Source of the DNA: Lacticaseibacillus suilingensis
GTDB taxonomy: Bacteria > Bacillota > Bacilli > Lactobacillales > Lactobacillaceae
DNA length: 64,000 nucleotides
Direction of reading: 5' to 3'
NCBI RefSeq assembly: GCF_016861845.1
Contig: NZ_BOLV01000014.1
Location: forward strand, 1 to 64,000
The notes under the pieces were generated by a model that worked only from the letters and a program-made list of their open reading frames with translations, made no database searches and was not told where the DNA came from. Of this stretch, positions 1 to 6,585 are shown in pieces. Position 1 is the first letter of the stretch; the number at the start of each line of letters is the position of its first letter. The position numbers and the translations under genes are program-made.

Positions 1-215
1 CGGTAGTGGTTAGCCTTAAACTCTTCAATCGTATCTCCCCATGCTTCCGGAATCACCGGCAGATCATCTGGCAAGGCGGCATCATATACAATATTCCACG
101 GTGTTGTTACATTTTCGTGGTAGTTCTCGTCCTGCATTTCGATGTCCTTCACAACTAGATTCTGATATGCATTGAGTAACTTCCCGAACACGTCCCGCTT
201 CGTCTCATTGCTCAT
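1..215 (-). CDS. hypothetical phage early protein (3' end cut by window edge)
   Basis: This leftward reading frame begins MSNETKRDVFGKLLN at 215 and is still open at position 1, so about 71 codons are visible and the C-terminus is missing. Its start overlaps the last 11 bases of the DUF1642 gene, the tight coupling typical of phage early operons. The visible part is hydrophilic and acidic (several DE and EE pairs), with no membrane segment. I do not recognise the family. It belongs to the prophage early transcript by position and orientation. Confidence 0.6.
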   Translation of the reverse strand, partial: MSNETKRDVFGKLLNAYQNLVVKDIEMQDENYHENVTTPWNIVYDAALPDDLPVIPEAWGDTIEEFKANHY

Positions 216-741
216 CGTCAGTCACCTCCACACGTTCGCAGTCTTGCAGTCCGTAGTGTTCAATCTCGGCGAGGGTGAACTGCTGATTGGACTCGTTAAG
301 ACAGTCTGCACTTGCAATGTCAAGTCCATCGTTTCCGCGGCCATCTTTGAAATACATCTTCCCTGTCACATGGGGAACCCACACGCCGTACCGCTTCGGC
401 TTCTCGACCGTCCAACCGTTGACGTAGGCGCGCATGAGGCGGTCTTCCGCTTTGCGGTCATCGTCATACTTGTCATGAGAGTTGACGAACCCGACAATTA
501 ACTCGGCGGGGTCATCATCACACTTCGCCTGCTCCAGCATCTCCGCTTCCGCCTCGCTCACCACGACCTTCGCCGGGGCCTCAATCAGCTCGACGACGTG
601 GCCGTATCCACGACCAGCCAACCATCCGGCATCTTCACCATTCAATACACAATCTTTGTCTAAACCACCAAATAGTGGTTTTTCACCAGCCACACCATTT
701 AAGTAATCGCCCTTGTCGTTCTTCACTGCATATAGACTCAT
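205..741 (-). CDS. DUF1642-like phage protein
   Basis: A 178-residue acidic protein. The stretch VVVSEAEAEMLEQAK followed about 35 residues later by AYVNGWTVEKPKRYGVWVP matches my memory of the DUF1642 family, found almost only in phages of lactic acid bacteria and without a known function. The N-terminal part (MSLYAVKNDKGDYL) looks like a short beta-rich module and may be a separate small domain. Its ATG overlaps the stop of the 58-residue membrane gene upstream (ATGA), and its end overlaps the next gene by 11 bases, so it is translationally coupled on both sides. Family assignment is from memory of the motif only. Confidence 0.7.
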   Translation of the reverse strand: MSLYAVKNDKGDYLNGVAGEKPLFGGLDKDCVLNGEDAGWLAGRGYGHVVELIEAPAKVVVSEAEAEMLEQAKCDDDPAELIVGFVNSHDKYDDDRKAEDRLMRAYVNGWTVEKPKRYGVWVPHVTGKMYFKDGRGNDGLDIASADCLNESNQQFTLAEIEHYGLQDCERVEVTDDEQ

Positions 742-914
742 TTCCGCGCCTCCATTTTATCTGCGATTTCACTAATCTGAATATTTGTAAGTAGTTCTAG
801 GCTAACCAAGGCCATTAACGTGTTAAGCACTGTTCCTTGAAACGTTTTTGCAATGATTGTTGCTGCCAACGTCAGGAAAATAGTTACCGCTAGTGCTACC
901 TTAATAATTTTCAT
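738..914 (-). CDS. small phage membrane protein (58 aa)
   Basis: A 58-codon frame, MKIIKVALAVTIFLT at its start, with a clear ribosome site (GGAGGATAAGAA before the ATG). Residues about 4-22 form one hydrophobic segment, and a second moderately hydrophobic stretch spans about 30-42 (LMALVSLELL). The start overlaps the stop of the 47-residue frame upstream (ATGA), and its stop overlaps the DUF1642 start (ATGA), so it sits in a coupled chain. Function unknown; a small inner-membrane protein expressed early in the phage cycle is the most that can be said. Confidence 0.55.
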   Translation of the reverse strand: MKIIKVALAVTIFLTLAATIIAKTFQGTVLNTLMALVSLELLTNIQISEIADKMEARK

Positions 915-1054
915 TTCTTATCCTCCATCATCACTGAACCCCATATTGCTACCACGGCCAGGCATAAAAATATGATTGGCATTACAATGCTCATATAGAA
1001 GCCGATTTCGACAATCGCGATACCGATGAATACTATCGCTAGAATGTTAAGCAT
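911..1054 (-). CDS. small phage membrane protein (47 aa)
   Basis: A 47-codon frame beginning MLNILAIVFIGIAIV. Nearly the whole protein is hydrophobic: one segment at about residues 2-20 and another at 22-40, ending in a short charged tail (MMEDKK). It overlaps the end of the HTH gene upstream (ATG at 1054, upstream stop at 1047) and shares an ATGA junction with the next membrane gene, which supports real translation despite the size. Together with that gene it forms a pair of tiny membrane proteins inside the replication region. Function unknown. Confidence 0.5.
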   Translation of the reverse strand: MLNILAIVFIGIAIVEIGFYMSIVMPIIFLCLAVVAIWGSVMMEDKK

Positions 1055-1547
1055 ATCTATGCTCCATAGCGTTTAGCTTTGCCGTAATTGTCTTCTGGTT
1101 ATATCCCAAGGCCAGTGCTATTTGACCGACTGTTTGGCTTTCCTTAGTCAATCGCTCAATCGCCACCTGCGTGTAGTCGATTGCGTTGTTGTGCTCACGC
1201 ATTAACTGCTTTTCCAGCTTTAGCACGGTTGTCGCGCTTATGCCGACTTCATTGCCAATCAGCTTTGGCGAACAGCCTTTCAGGTGCAAGTTCCAGATGC
1301 GTTCGTTACGCTTTTTGCGCCTGATTTCGGCTGCGGTATGATCTATTACATCTTTTCGCCGTGGCACGATCTGCCGAATTTCGACCAGTCGTGGATCGTT
1401 GTCTTTCAAGTCAGCGATGGTCATGCCGGACATAGCAAGCTTCAGACATAGCTCATCGACTTTGATTGTCAGCAGATTGCCACTGTGTCTGGCATTGCGT
1501 AATGACGCCTTCCAGCTTTCCACAGTGCCTCTGTTATATAATCCCAT
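1047..1547 (-). CDS. phage HTH protein, possible late/early transcription regulator
   Basis: A 166-residue basic protein. I chose the ATG at 1547 (MGLYNRGTVESWK) because GGAGG lies 7 bases upstream; an ATG at 1589 lies inside the preceding gene. Two helix-turn-helix-like stretches are visible: IWNLHLKGCSPKLIGNEVG near the middle and LTKESQTVGQIALALGYN at the C-terminus, both of the sigma-70 region 4 or transposase-like HTH kind. It sits just downstream of rusA, where many Firmicutes siphophages place an ArpU/RinA-type activator of late genes. That role is an inference from position; the sequence only shows a DNA-binding architecture. Confidence 0.55.
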   Translation of the reverse strand: MGLYNRGTVESWKASLRNARHSGNLLTIKVDELCLKLAMSGMTIADLKDNDPRLVEIRQIVPRRKDVIDHTAAEIRRKKRNERIWNLHLKGCSPKLIGNEVGISATTVLKLEKQLMREHNNAIDYTQVAIERLTKESQTVGQIALALGYNQKTITAKLNAMEHRYA

Positions 1548-1566
1548 TAGATTTCCTCCGGTAATT

Positions 1567-1998
1567 TCAGCATTTGTGACATAGTTCATCTACCTCAATT
1601 TCTACCCGCGGTGTGTCGCTGTACCACTTGCTAACATGCATCTCAACGATTTGGTTGTCGTCTACCCATACAATCCCGGTCAGCGCATCAGACACCGCTT
1701 TGTAATAGTTGTCTGTATCCGGCTTAACAGTTGGCCTAATGATGCCGTCCTGTTTTTGCCGCTTAGTAAGCTTGCTACCGGCTTTTTGAATGCCCCTGTA
1801 TACTTTCACGTTTATCACGATAGAACCCGTCATAGGCTCAATATGGAGCTCCTGACGTGCAATCTGCTTAATGTATTCTTTGTAGCCACGTGACTTGGGC
1901 GGATCATACGTACTTACATACTTTCCTCGCCGAGAAAACCTAGGCCGTCCTTGAGCAACTGGTTCACCGGGAATAGTTAATTTAACTGCTGGTTGCAT
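1567..1998 (-). CDS. rusA: RusA-family Holliday junction endonuclease
   Basis: A 143-residue protein matching RusA resolvases, which dimerise and cut four-way junctions during phage recombination and replication. The core motif PDTDN (D94, D96) is followed by ALTG and then VDDNQI (D113, D114); in RusA these acidic residues bind the catalytic Mg2+. The N-terminus (LTIPGEPVAQGRPRF) also matches the family, and the length is usual. The start has AGGAG 6 bases upstream and lies 17 bases inside the end of the replication gene, showing translational coupling. It fits the recombination set ERF-HNHc-SSB upstream in the same operon. Confidence 0.9.
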   Translation of the reverse strand: MQPAVKLTIPGEPVAQGRPRFSRRGKYVSTYDPPKSRGYKEYIKQIARQELHIEPMTGSIVINVKVYRGIQKAGSKLTKRQKQDGIIRPTVKPDTDNYYKAVSDALTGIVWVDDNQIVEMHVSKWYSDTPRVEIEVDELCHKC

Positions 1999-2878
1999 TT
2001 CTACTCCTAAGTTGTTCTAATTCCTTGAGTTGCTCCGCCAGCTCCGCTTTAGCGTCTGCGCTGACCTCTTGCTTAGGTGCTTTGTAGCCTTCTTGCATCC
2101 ATTCTGGTGTGGCCTCCTGCCTAGCAGGCGCACGTCTTGAGGTGTATGGTCGGTTGGCCTGTGCCGCCATGGTGTCGTACTTCGATCTCAGCTTTGATGC
2201 GCTTAGGATGTTGGTTTGCCAAAACGTGTCAATCTGACACCAGTCAATCATCTTGTGGATCTTTTCAAACGGGCGATGATCCAGTTGGTTCATCTTTCTG
2301 ATGTCATCAGCCCATGACTGCAAGTCTGGTTTCCGGTGTTCCGGGTTGTTGCCTTTGATCTTCTCCCAGAGGTAGGTCGCTTCGATCAGCTCCGGGGAGT
2401 CGTCGGCATATTCCCGCTTGCGGGAATGCTGACTATCTTCTTTCTTTTCATTCTTATCATTCTTTACATTCTTGTTAGTTGCCACCTGTTTGCCACCTGT
2501 TTGCCAGTTGTTTGCCTGTTGCTTTGCCACTTCTTCAACGCCATCTTGGTATTTTGCCCAATTAGCAATGGTTATAAGCCTTCCCGTCTTTGCCGATTGG
2601 TTTGCCAGAAATCCGACTTTTTGAAATTTATCCAGGGAGGAACGAACGTTCTTAATGCTCACCCCTTTGCCAGCCTCTTGCTTTATTGACTCAAGCGACG
2701 TCACCATTTGGCCAGGCTTAGCAACAAACTTTTTTCCCTGCCATATCCACTTTCGTTCCTTGTGGTTGGCCATCAATAGCAAGGTAATCATCACGACCTT
2801 CTGAACTGGTGTGCAGTCAATCCAGAGGTCGTCGTCTAGCAATACTCTGTACAGCTTGATCCAGCCTCCGTCTGCCAT
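1982..2878 (-). CDS. phage replisome organiser / replication initiation protein
   Basis: A 298-residue protein of the phage replisome-organiser kind: an N-terminal winged-helix region (residues about 1-110, starting GGWIKLYRVLLDDDLW, a hallmark of DnaD-like phage initiators), a polar low-complexity linker (about 115-150, rich in Q, N, K), and a C-terminal helical part with DTFWQTNILSASKLRSKYD, typical of phage initiator C-termini that contact the host loader. It would bind the phage origin and recruit host helicase. The linker-coding DNA (2479-2530) is an 11-bp-phased repeat array and is the likely origin. No separate DnaC-like loader is seen, so the phage may use host DnaI/DnaB. SD GAGGTGA precedes the ATG. 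Confidence 0.85.
   Translation of the reverse strand: MADGGWIKLYRVLLDDDLWIDCTPVQKVVMITLLLMANHKERKWIWQGKKFVAKPGQMVTSLESIKQEAGKGVSIKNVRSSLDKFQKVGFLANQSAKTGRLITIANWAKYQDGVEEVAKQQANNWQTGGKQVATNKNVKNDKNEKKEDSQHSRKREYADDSPELIEATYLWEKIKGNNPEHRKPDLQSWADDIRKMNQLDHRPFEKIHKMIDWCQIDTFWQTNILSASKLRSKYDTMAAQANRPYTSRRAPARQEATPEWMQEGYKAPKQEVSADAKAELAEQLKELEQLRSRNATSS
2435..2606. repeat. candidate phage replication origin: phased TTTGCC repeats
   Basis: Within the replisome-organiser gene the pentamer TTGCC occurs at 2479, 2490, 2501, 2512 and 2524, spaced 11, 11, 11 and 12 bases; the first two units are identical 11-mers (TTGCCACCTGT). Weaker copies follow at 2554, 2590 and 2602. An AT- and pyrimidine-rich stretch (2435-2478) lies directly beside the array. 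Helically phased direct repeats next to an AT-rich tract inside the initiator gene is the arrangement of lambda and many Gram-positive phage origins. The origin call is inference; the repeats are seen directly. Confidence 0.6.
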
Positions 2879-2892
2879 GCAATCACCTCAAT

Positions 2893-3258
2893 CTAGAAGG
2901 GAAGGCCATCATCCGGCTTGTTTCCTGCTGGCTTACGCTTCGGCTCTAGCAATGAAAAGTTGCTAACGACAACTTCAGTTACAAATACTTTCTGTCCCTG
3001 GTTATTGTCGTACGTGCGCGTTTGAATATTGCCTTCAATACCAATCATGGAACCCTTGTGTGTGAAATTCGATAGGCTTTCCGCACTCTTGCGCCAAATC
3101 ACACAGTTGATAAAGTCGGCCTCTTGCTCTCCTGATGCGTTCTTAAACCTGCGGTCCACAGCCAAGGTGAATTGTGCTACTGCGGTGCCGTTTTGCGTGT
3201 ATTTAAGGTCTATATCACGCGTCAGCCGACCGGTTAACGAAACGTTATTAATCATCAT
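2893..3258 (-). CDS. ssb: phage single-stranded DNA-binding protein
   Basis: A 121-residue SSB with one OB fold (residues about 1-104: [19 protein letters not shown] at the start, then [14 protein letters not shown] and [15 protein letters not shown]) and a short linker ending in the acidic tip DDGLPF, the family's protein-interaction tail. It is shorter than the chromosomal SSB because the linker is reduced, as usual for phage copies. The start is supported by GGAGG 5 bases upstream. It lies between the HNHc nuclease and the replication initiator in the early operon and would coat ssDNA for ERF-mediated annealing and replication. Confidence 0.93.
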   Translation of the reverse strand: MMINNVSLTGRLTRDIDLKYTQNGTAVAQFTLAVDRRFKNASGEQEADFINCVIWRKSAESLSNFTHKGSMIGIEGNIQTRTYDNNQGQKVFVTEVVVSNFSLLEPKRKPAGNKPDDGLPF

Positions 3259-3944
3259 TTGTTCCTCCCGTCAAATTCTTCGAACTGTCTCTTCGTATTA
3301 AGCCGGAGACTGATAAGGGTTTCTTCGTCTAGCTTCACCGGCTTTATCTTGTAGAAATCCATAAACCAATTGATGCCTTTTTGGTGCCGAATTGTGTGAT
3401 GCACTCGGCAAAGCGGCATAAACTTGTATAGCCGGTTGTCTACGTCATTGCGGTTGCGTCCTGCTCCAAGTGGTGGCTCATGATCGATGTCCGCATGCTT
3501 GCCACAGATCACACACATCCGATGCTTAAGACACTGCATCATCAGGGGATAGTCGTCTGGTATTGAGTCCATGTGTTTGGTGCTCCATGGCAAGCCGTGG
3601 TCAAAGCCAAACGTGATAACATAGCTCAGGTACTCACTGGCCTTGCTCATCGAACAGTTGGACATTGAGAAATACTCGGAGCCAGTCTCAGCCATGTAGA
3701 ACGCCTTAGTCCAGGCCTCCATCTCAAGTGGTGAATACCCCGTGTATAGCGCATAATCGTTGATCAGTGCCCATATCTTCTTACGCTGGTCAGGGCTGAT
3801 ACTCCGGCCGTCTTCAACCTCAACGGCGACACTTGGTTTCTTGCCATTAGCAAGTTGATGTAACCTCAGTGTGTCAGGCATTTTATTTAGCCTGACAGTA
3901 AGCTCATCACCGCTCAGCTTTTCAATGCTCCCGTTGAGTAGCAA
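3255..3944 (-). CDS. putative HNHc nuclease
   Basis: Resembles the putative HNHc nucleases encoded beside ERF genes in Lactobacillus phages. The C-terminal half holds a zinc-type HNH core: CVICGK (C144, C147 from the chosen start), DIDHEPP (H155) and [10 protein letters not shown] (C179, H182, H183). The N-terminal half ([18 protein letters not shown], then [15 protein letters not shown]) is the conserved accessory region. I place the start at a TTG at 3944 because it gives MLLNGSIEK, the usual family N-terminus, with GGGGTGA just upstream; a TTG at 3974 would add 10 residues. It follows the ERF gene almost directly and probably acts in recombination or as a structure-specific nuclease. Confidence 0.8.
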   Translation of the reverse strand: MLLNGSIEKLSGDELTVRLNKMPDTLRLHQLANGKKPSVAVEVEDGRSISPDQRKKIWALINDYALYTGYSPLEMEAWTKAFYMAETGSEYFSMSNCSMSKASEYLSYVITFGFDHGLPWSTKHMDSIPDDYPLMMQCLKHRMCVICGKHADIDHEPPLGAGRNRNDVDNRLYKFMPLCRVHHTIRHQKGINWFMDFYKIKPVKLDEETLISLRLNTKRQFEEFDGRNK

Positions 3945-3948
3945 ACGA

Positions 3949-4620
3949 TCACCCCGTAATCTTGCTGAGTGCAATCTTTAACTTACCGAGTTCAGCCTCG
4001 GATAACTCGGTGAACCTTGTTGTGACTCCCGCAGAACTGGCAATGCTCTTGTAGATATCGTTTGGCTTGGAACCGTCCTTCACCGCGAAGTCAGCCACCA
4101 ATTGCTTGAACGTGGCCCTATCTTGCGCATACGCAACGGGAGCATTTGTCTTGCCTGTTGAATGTGGACTTTCGTCAGCATCTCCATCTGTTTCTTGGTC
4201 GCTAATGTTAAATAACTGCTTATAGAAGTTCTTCTGCGCAGCCGTGGCAGCCTTCATCATCGCTTTCTCAGCGGTATCTTGGCCGCTACCAAGCATTGAT
4301 CCATGCAACGTTTCGTGACCGTCTGTGATGTCATAACGGCCAAGTACGTCAACATAATGGTTGCTTCCTTTACGCCCCTGCCGATCTTCCTGATTGAGCA
4401 TTTCGTATGAAGGAATGATCATTAACCCGGTTGCTTCTAGCGCCGGCTTTACCGCGGCCTTAATGGCGGCTTCAGACTGAAACCGGTAGTTATTGAATGA
4501 ATTCTCGCCATCTTTGGCCACAGGTTTAATCATCTTGCTTGCCATCACAAGCTTCTGGACAATATTTAGTCCCTTCTGTTCAGACATTTCTTGAGTGGCT
4601 TCCTGCTTATCTTCTGCCAT
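3949..4620 (-). CDS. erf: ERF-family single-strand annealing protein
   Basis: A 223-residue ERF recombinase, which anneals complementary single strands during phage replication and recombination. Family signatures are KLVMASKMIKPVAKDGEN, then NNYRFQSEAAIKAAVKPALE in the N-terminal third, and the glycine-rich GSGQDTAEKAMMKAATAAQKN near residue 120-140, equivalent to the GSGSDPGDKA motif of relatives. The C-terminal 80 residues are a variable region. The ATG directly follows the stop of the Gp157 gene with GGGGGTG as ribosome site. Neighbours Gp157, HNHc nuclease and SSB form the standard recombination cassette. Confidence 0.9.
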   Translation of the reverse strand: MAEDKQEATQEMSEQKGLNIVQKLVMASKMIKPVAKDGENSFNNYRFQSEAAIKAAVKPALEATGLMIIPSYEMLNQEDRQGRKGSNHYVDVLGRYDITDGHETLHGSMLGSGQDTAEKAMMKAATAAQKNFYKQLFNISDQETDGDADESPHSTGKTNAPVAYAQDRATFKQLVADFAVKDGSKPNDIYKSIASSAGVTTRFTELSEAELGKLKIALSKITG

Positions 4621-5106
4621 CTACCGCACCCCCAGTGACACGTTTTCGACCAGCCGTGCGTTCGGTACGTCACGGCCAGATTGCAATGCTTTCTTTAAGT
4701 CGGCTTTGTTGACCGCCAACGTGGTCTTAATGAACTCCTGCGGCAGTTGGTTCGGGTCTTCTGGTGCTTGCACGCTGACTGTCCGCCGTGTGTAGATGGT
4801 GAACAGGGGCGTCTTGATGTGTTCGTGCCCGGTTTCAACCATTGCCTGCACTAGCCGTTGCTTAATCGTATTAGCATTGTTCTTGAAGCTAGATCTGCGT
4901 TCTTGCAGACGCTTGATTTCGGCGTCAATCTCTTTGACGTCCGCGTCAATTGATTTGTAAACCTTGACATAGCCGACTGCCTTGTCTTCAAAGTCACCCT
5001 CAACCATTTCCATCGTGTCAGCAATCGCTTGTGGATCAGCGTTGCCGCTTTCTGCTTGTCGTTGTAGGCTGGTCAATTTATCTGTTAGGTCGTATAATAT
5101 GTTCAT
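4621..5106 (-). CDS. siphovirus Gp157 family protein
   Basis: A 161-residue, strongly helical protein matching the Sipho_Gp157 family, named after a Streptococcus thermophilus phage Sfi protein linked to phage resistance phenotypes; biochemical function unknown. Visible features are a coiled coil at about residues 45-90 (heptad-like runs of D/E/K with KEIDAEIKRLQERRSSF) and the conserved C-terminal strand region (TPLFTIYTRRTVSVQAPED, LPQEFIKTT). Length is typical. It is immediately upstream of the ERF gene, its usual neighbour. Confidence 0.87.
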   Translation of the reverse strand: MNILYDLTDKLTSLQRQAESGNADPQAIADTMEMVEGDFEDKAVGYVKVYKSIDADVKEIDAEIKRLQERRSSFKNNANTIKQRLVQAMVETGHEHIKTPLFTIYTRRTVSVQAPEDPNQLPQEFIKTTLAVNKADLKKALQSGRDVPNARLVENVSLGVR

Positions 5107-5123
5107 ACCCCTTGGTTTCCTTT

Positions 5124-5348
5124 CTAGTCGTTGGCCTGAATGCCGGCGGCTTTTTTCGTGTCTTCAAGCAATTCACGGCGCTTGCTTTCGTTCATGTTCA
5201 CAACCTGCGTATACACGCCAATCGCTTCAGAAAGCTTGCCGACTGCGTATGGATTGTTGCCATTTGACTCACCAACGTCTGCCTTAGCATTGCTGATATT
5301 GTCTAGTAGCACTTGCATGATTTCTTGCGGTGTTAAGTACACAATCAT
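5124..5348 (-). CDS. hypothetical phage protein (74 aa)
   Basis: A 74-residue acidic, helical protein beginning MIVYLTPQEIMQVLLDN. No motif is recognised. Its ATG shares an ATGA overlap with the 44-codon frame upstream, and a GAAAGG-type ribosome site for Gp157 follows its stop, so it is an ordinary member of the early operon. The codon pattern has no internal break. Confidence 0.6.
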   Translation of the reverse strand: MIVYLTPQEIMQVLLDNISNAKADVGESNGNNPYAVGKLSEAIGVYTQVVNMNESKRRELLEDTKKAAGIQAND

Positions 5349-5479
5349 TTCGTTTCACCTTCCTTCATGGTTTCCCGCATCTTCATCCACGCTAGTTTCT
5401 CCAGCCATTCGTATCCGTTGCCGCGAATAATCGCTAGGTTCCTGATGCGGCGCAGGCGTTCATATGTGCTAAGGTTCAT
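5345..5479 (-). CDS. hypothetical phage protein (44 aa)
   Basis: A 44-codon frame starting MNLSTYERLRRIRN, very basic and probably helical (YERLRRIRNLAIIRGNGYEW). It overlaps the upstream 66-codon gene by 11 bases and the downstream 74-codon gene by an ATGA junction. The chain of overlaps on both sides is the main evidence that it is translated. Function unknown. Confidence 0.5.
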   Translation of the reverse strand: MNLSTYERLRRIRNLAIIRGNGYEWLEKLAWMKMRETMKEGETK

Positions 5480-5669
5480 AGTCTGTCGCCCCCAGTTCGT
5501 CGCGTACATAGTCTTCCAGTTCGTCTAGCAGAACCAGTTCGCCGTGGAAGTCGAGATAGTCGCGGCTTTCATCGACCGGGTTGCCCTTCCAGTCTTCAAA
5601 CTGTTGCGGCTCCCCTTCGGCTTCGTGCTGGCGTGATAGTTCAGCCTCGCGGAATTGATCGCGCATCAT
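5469..5669 (-). CDS. hypothetical acidic phage protein (66 aa)
   Basis: A 66-residue, highly acidic protein (MMRDQFREAELSRQHE at the start; the C-terminal half has ELVLLDELEDYVRDELG). Strong negative charge in a small early phage protein can mean a DNA mimic or an inhibitor of a host protein, but nothing in the sequence proves this. Two adjacent ATG codons are possible starts. The stop of the 37-codon gene upstream overlaps this start. Function unknown. Confidence 0.55.
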   Translation of the reverse strand: MMRDQFREAELSRQHEAEGEPQQFEDWKGNPVDESRDYLDFHGELVLLDELEDYVRDELGATDYEP

Positions 5670-5779
5670 TCGAAGTACCCCCTTGGATCACGCATGAAGT
5701 ACCCGATCATGAGCGCCATGATAACCGCTGGAATGGCCCGCGGGTGTGATAATACAAACTCGATTAGTTGTTGCATCAT
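5666..5779 (-). CDS. small phage membrane protein (37 aa)
   Basis: A 37-codon frame preceded by AAAGGAGG at 8 bases, one of the best ribosome sites in the operon. Residues about 12-28 (AIPAVIMALMIGYFM) form a single membrane segment, followed by a short polar tail (RDPRGYFE). It overlaps the DUF771 gene (ATGA) and the 66-codon gene. The strong ribosome site argues for real expression. Function unknown. Confidence 0.5.
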   Translation of the reverse strand: MMQQLIEFVLSHPRAIPAVIMALMIGYFMRDPRGYFE

Positions 5780-6090
5780 GACTTAGCCTCCTTTGCTATG
5801 TTGCGGAACTCTTTACGCATGAACTCGCTGAACGCCAGTGGCTCGAACCGCCAGCCCATCTGGCCATGGTAGTTGAATGCGAACCCGTCAAGTTGTCGTT
5901 GGAACCGCGGCTGGTTGAGGATGTGCTCGCTCAGCCAGGTTGGCGTGATGCCATAGCGTTCTTGCACTTCCTTCGCTGACCACCAGCGGCGGTAATCAGG
6001 TTCGTGCTTGAGCTGGTCAGCAACGGATCGATCCACGGCTATTTTGATTGCCTCCTGAATTAATGGCATCAGGTCTAATGTGGGTGGCAT
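5776..6090 (-). CDS. DUF771 family phage protein
   Basis: A 104-residue protein matching the DUF771 family of Lactobacillales phages. Visible signatures are RRWWSAKEVQERYGITPTWL (a winged-helix-like or excisionase-like fold) and the C-terminal GWRFEPLAFSEFMRKEFRNI. It probably binds DNA, but no activity is established for the family. It is the first gene of the compact leftward block after the oppositely oriented DUF1883 gene; its ATG has GGAGG 9 bases upstream. Confidence 0.8.
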   Translation of the reverse strand: MPPTLDLMPLIQEAIKIAVDRSVADQLKHEPDYRRWWSAKEVQERYGITPTWLSEHILNQPRFQRQLDGFAFNYHGQMGWRFEPLAFSEFMRKEFRNIAKEAKS

Positions 6091-6117
6091 ATCTGATGCC
6101 TCCTTTTTGTGAGATAA

Positions 6118-6144
6118 TTCACCTCGGGAAGGAGGTGAAATTTA
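6118..6144 (+). promoter_or_regulatory. hairpin sequestering the DUF1883 ribosome site
   Basis: TTCACCTC (6118-6125) is an exact inverted repeat of GAGGTGAA (6132-6139), separated by six bases. The right arm contains the Shine-Dalgarno sequence of the gene at 6145. RNA that reads through from upstream would fold and hide the ribosome site; RNA started inside the hairpin would not. The pairing is seen directly; the regulatory effect is inference. Confidence 0.55.
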
Positions 6145-6396
6145 ATGGCAAAAATTCCTTATTACGACAATCCGAGCGGATCTTTAGCTGTTACTGTTGA
6201 ACTCCAGCACGCTGCAGATGTTTACTTGGTGGATCAAGCAAATTTCAACGTTCGACAACGTGGCGGTCGTTTCCAGTATTTTGGCGGCCACTATGACCAA
6301 ACGCCTGTGACAATTCGGGTGTCTGGATCGGGACGCTGGTATCTGATTGTCGATAACGGGTCAGGCGAACAATACCGTTACACCTGGTCTAAATAG
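6145..6396 (+). CDS. DUF1883 family protein
   Basis: An 83-residue protein matching DUF1883: HAADVYLVDQANFNVRQRGG, then QYFGGHYDQTPVTIRV and SGRWYLIVDN, a small all-beta fold of unknown function. It is the only rightward gene inside the leftward early operon and overlaps the stop of the convergent 64-codon gene by 8 bases. The start is clear: AGGAGGTGA lies 6 bases before the ATG, inside a hairpin (see the adjacent entry). Such an inserted, oppositely transcribed gene is typical of a phage accessory cargo (moron) gene or an antisense-regulated gene. Confidence 0.78.
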   Translation: MAKIPYYDNPSGSLAVTVELQHAADVYLVDQANFNVRQRGGRFQYFGGHYDQTPVTIRVSGSGRWYLIVDNGSGEQYRYTWSK

Positions 6397-6583
6397 TTGC
6401 ATTGTCTTGAAAGTGAGACTTCACACGAGCCACAACGGATTCGAAGTTGGCAAATGTGAAGCCTTTTTGCGCGAGCAGATCAATGACCATTTCAGTAACT
6501 TGGTCTTCGACTTCTTTGTCCTGTACCTTCTTTACCGAAGCAAGATGTTCAGCACTACGCTCACCCTTTGCATGTTCGTTCAT
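6389..6583 (-). CDS. hypothetical phage protein (64 aa)
   Basis: A 64-residue charged helical protein (MNEHAKGERSAEHLAS at the start; QVTEMVIDLLAQKGFTF in the middle). A GGAGG ribosome site lies within the last codons of the antirepressor gene, 10 bases before the ATG. Its end overlaps the end of the convergent DUF1883 gene. Function unknown; the position right after the antirepressor suggests lysis-lysogeny or early control. Confidence 0.55.
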   Translation of the reverse strand: MNEHAKGERSAEHLASVKKVQDKEVEDQVTEMVIDLLAQKGFTFANFESVVARVKSHFQDNATI

Positions 6584-6585
6584 AC

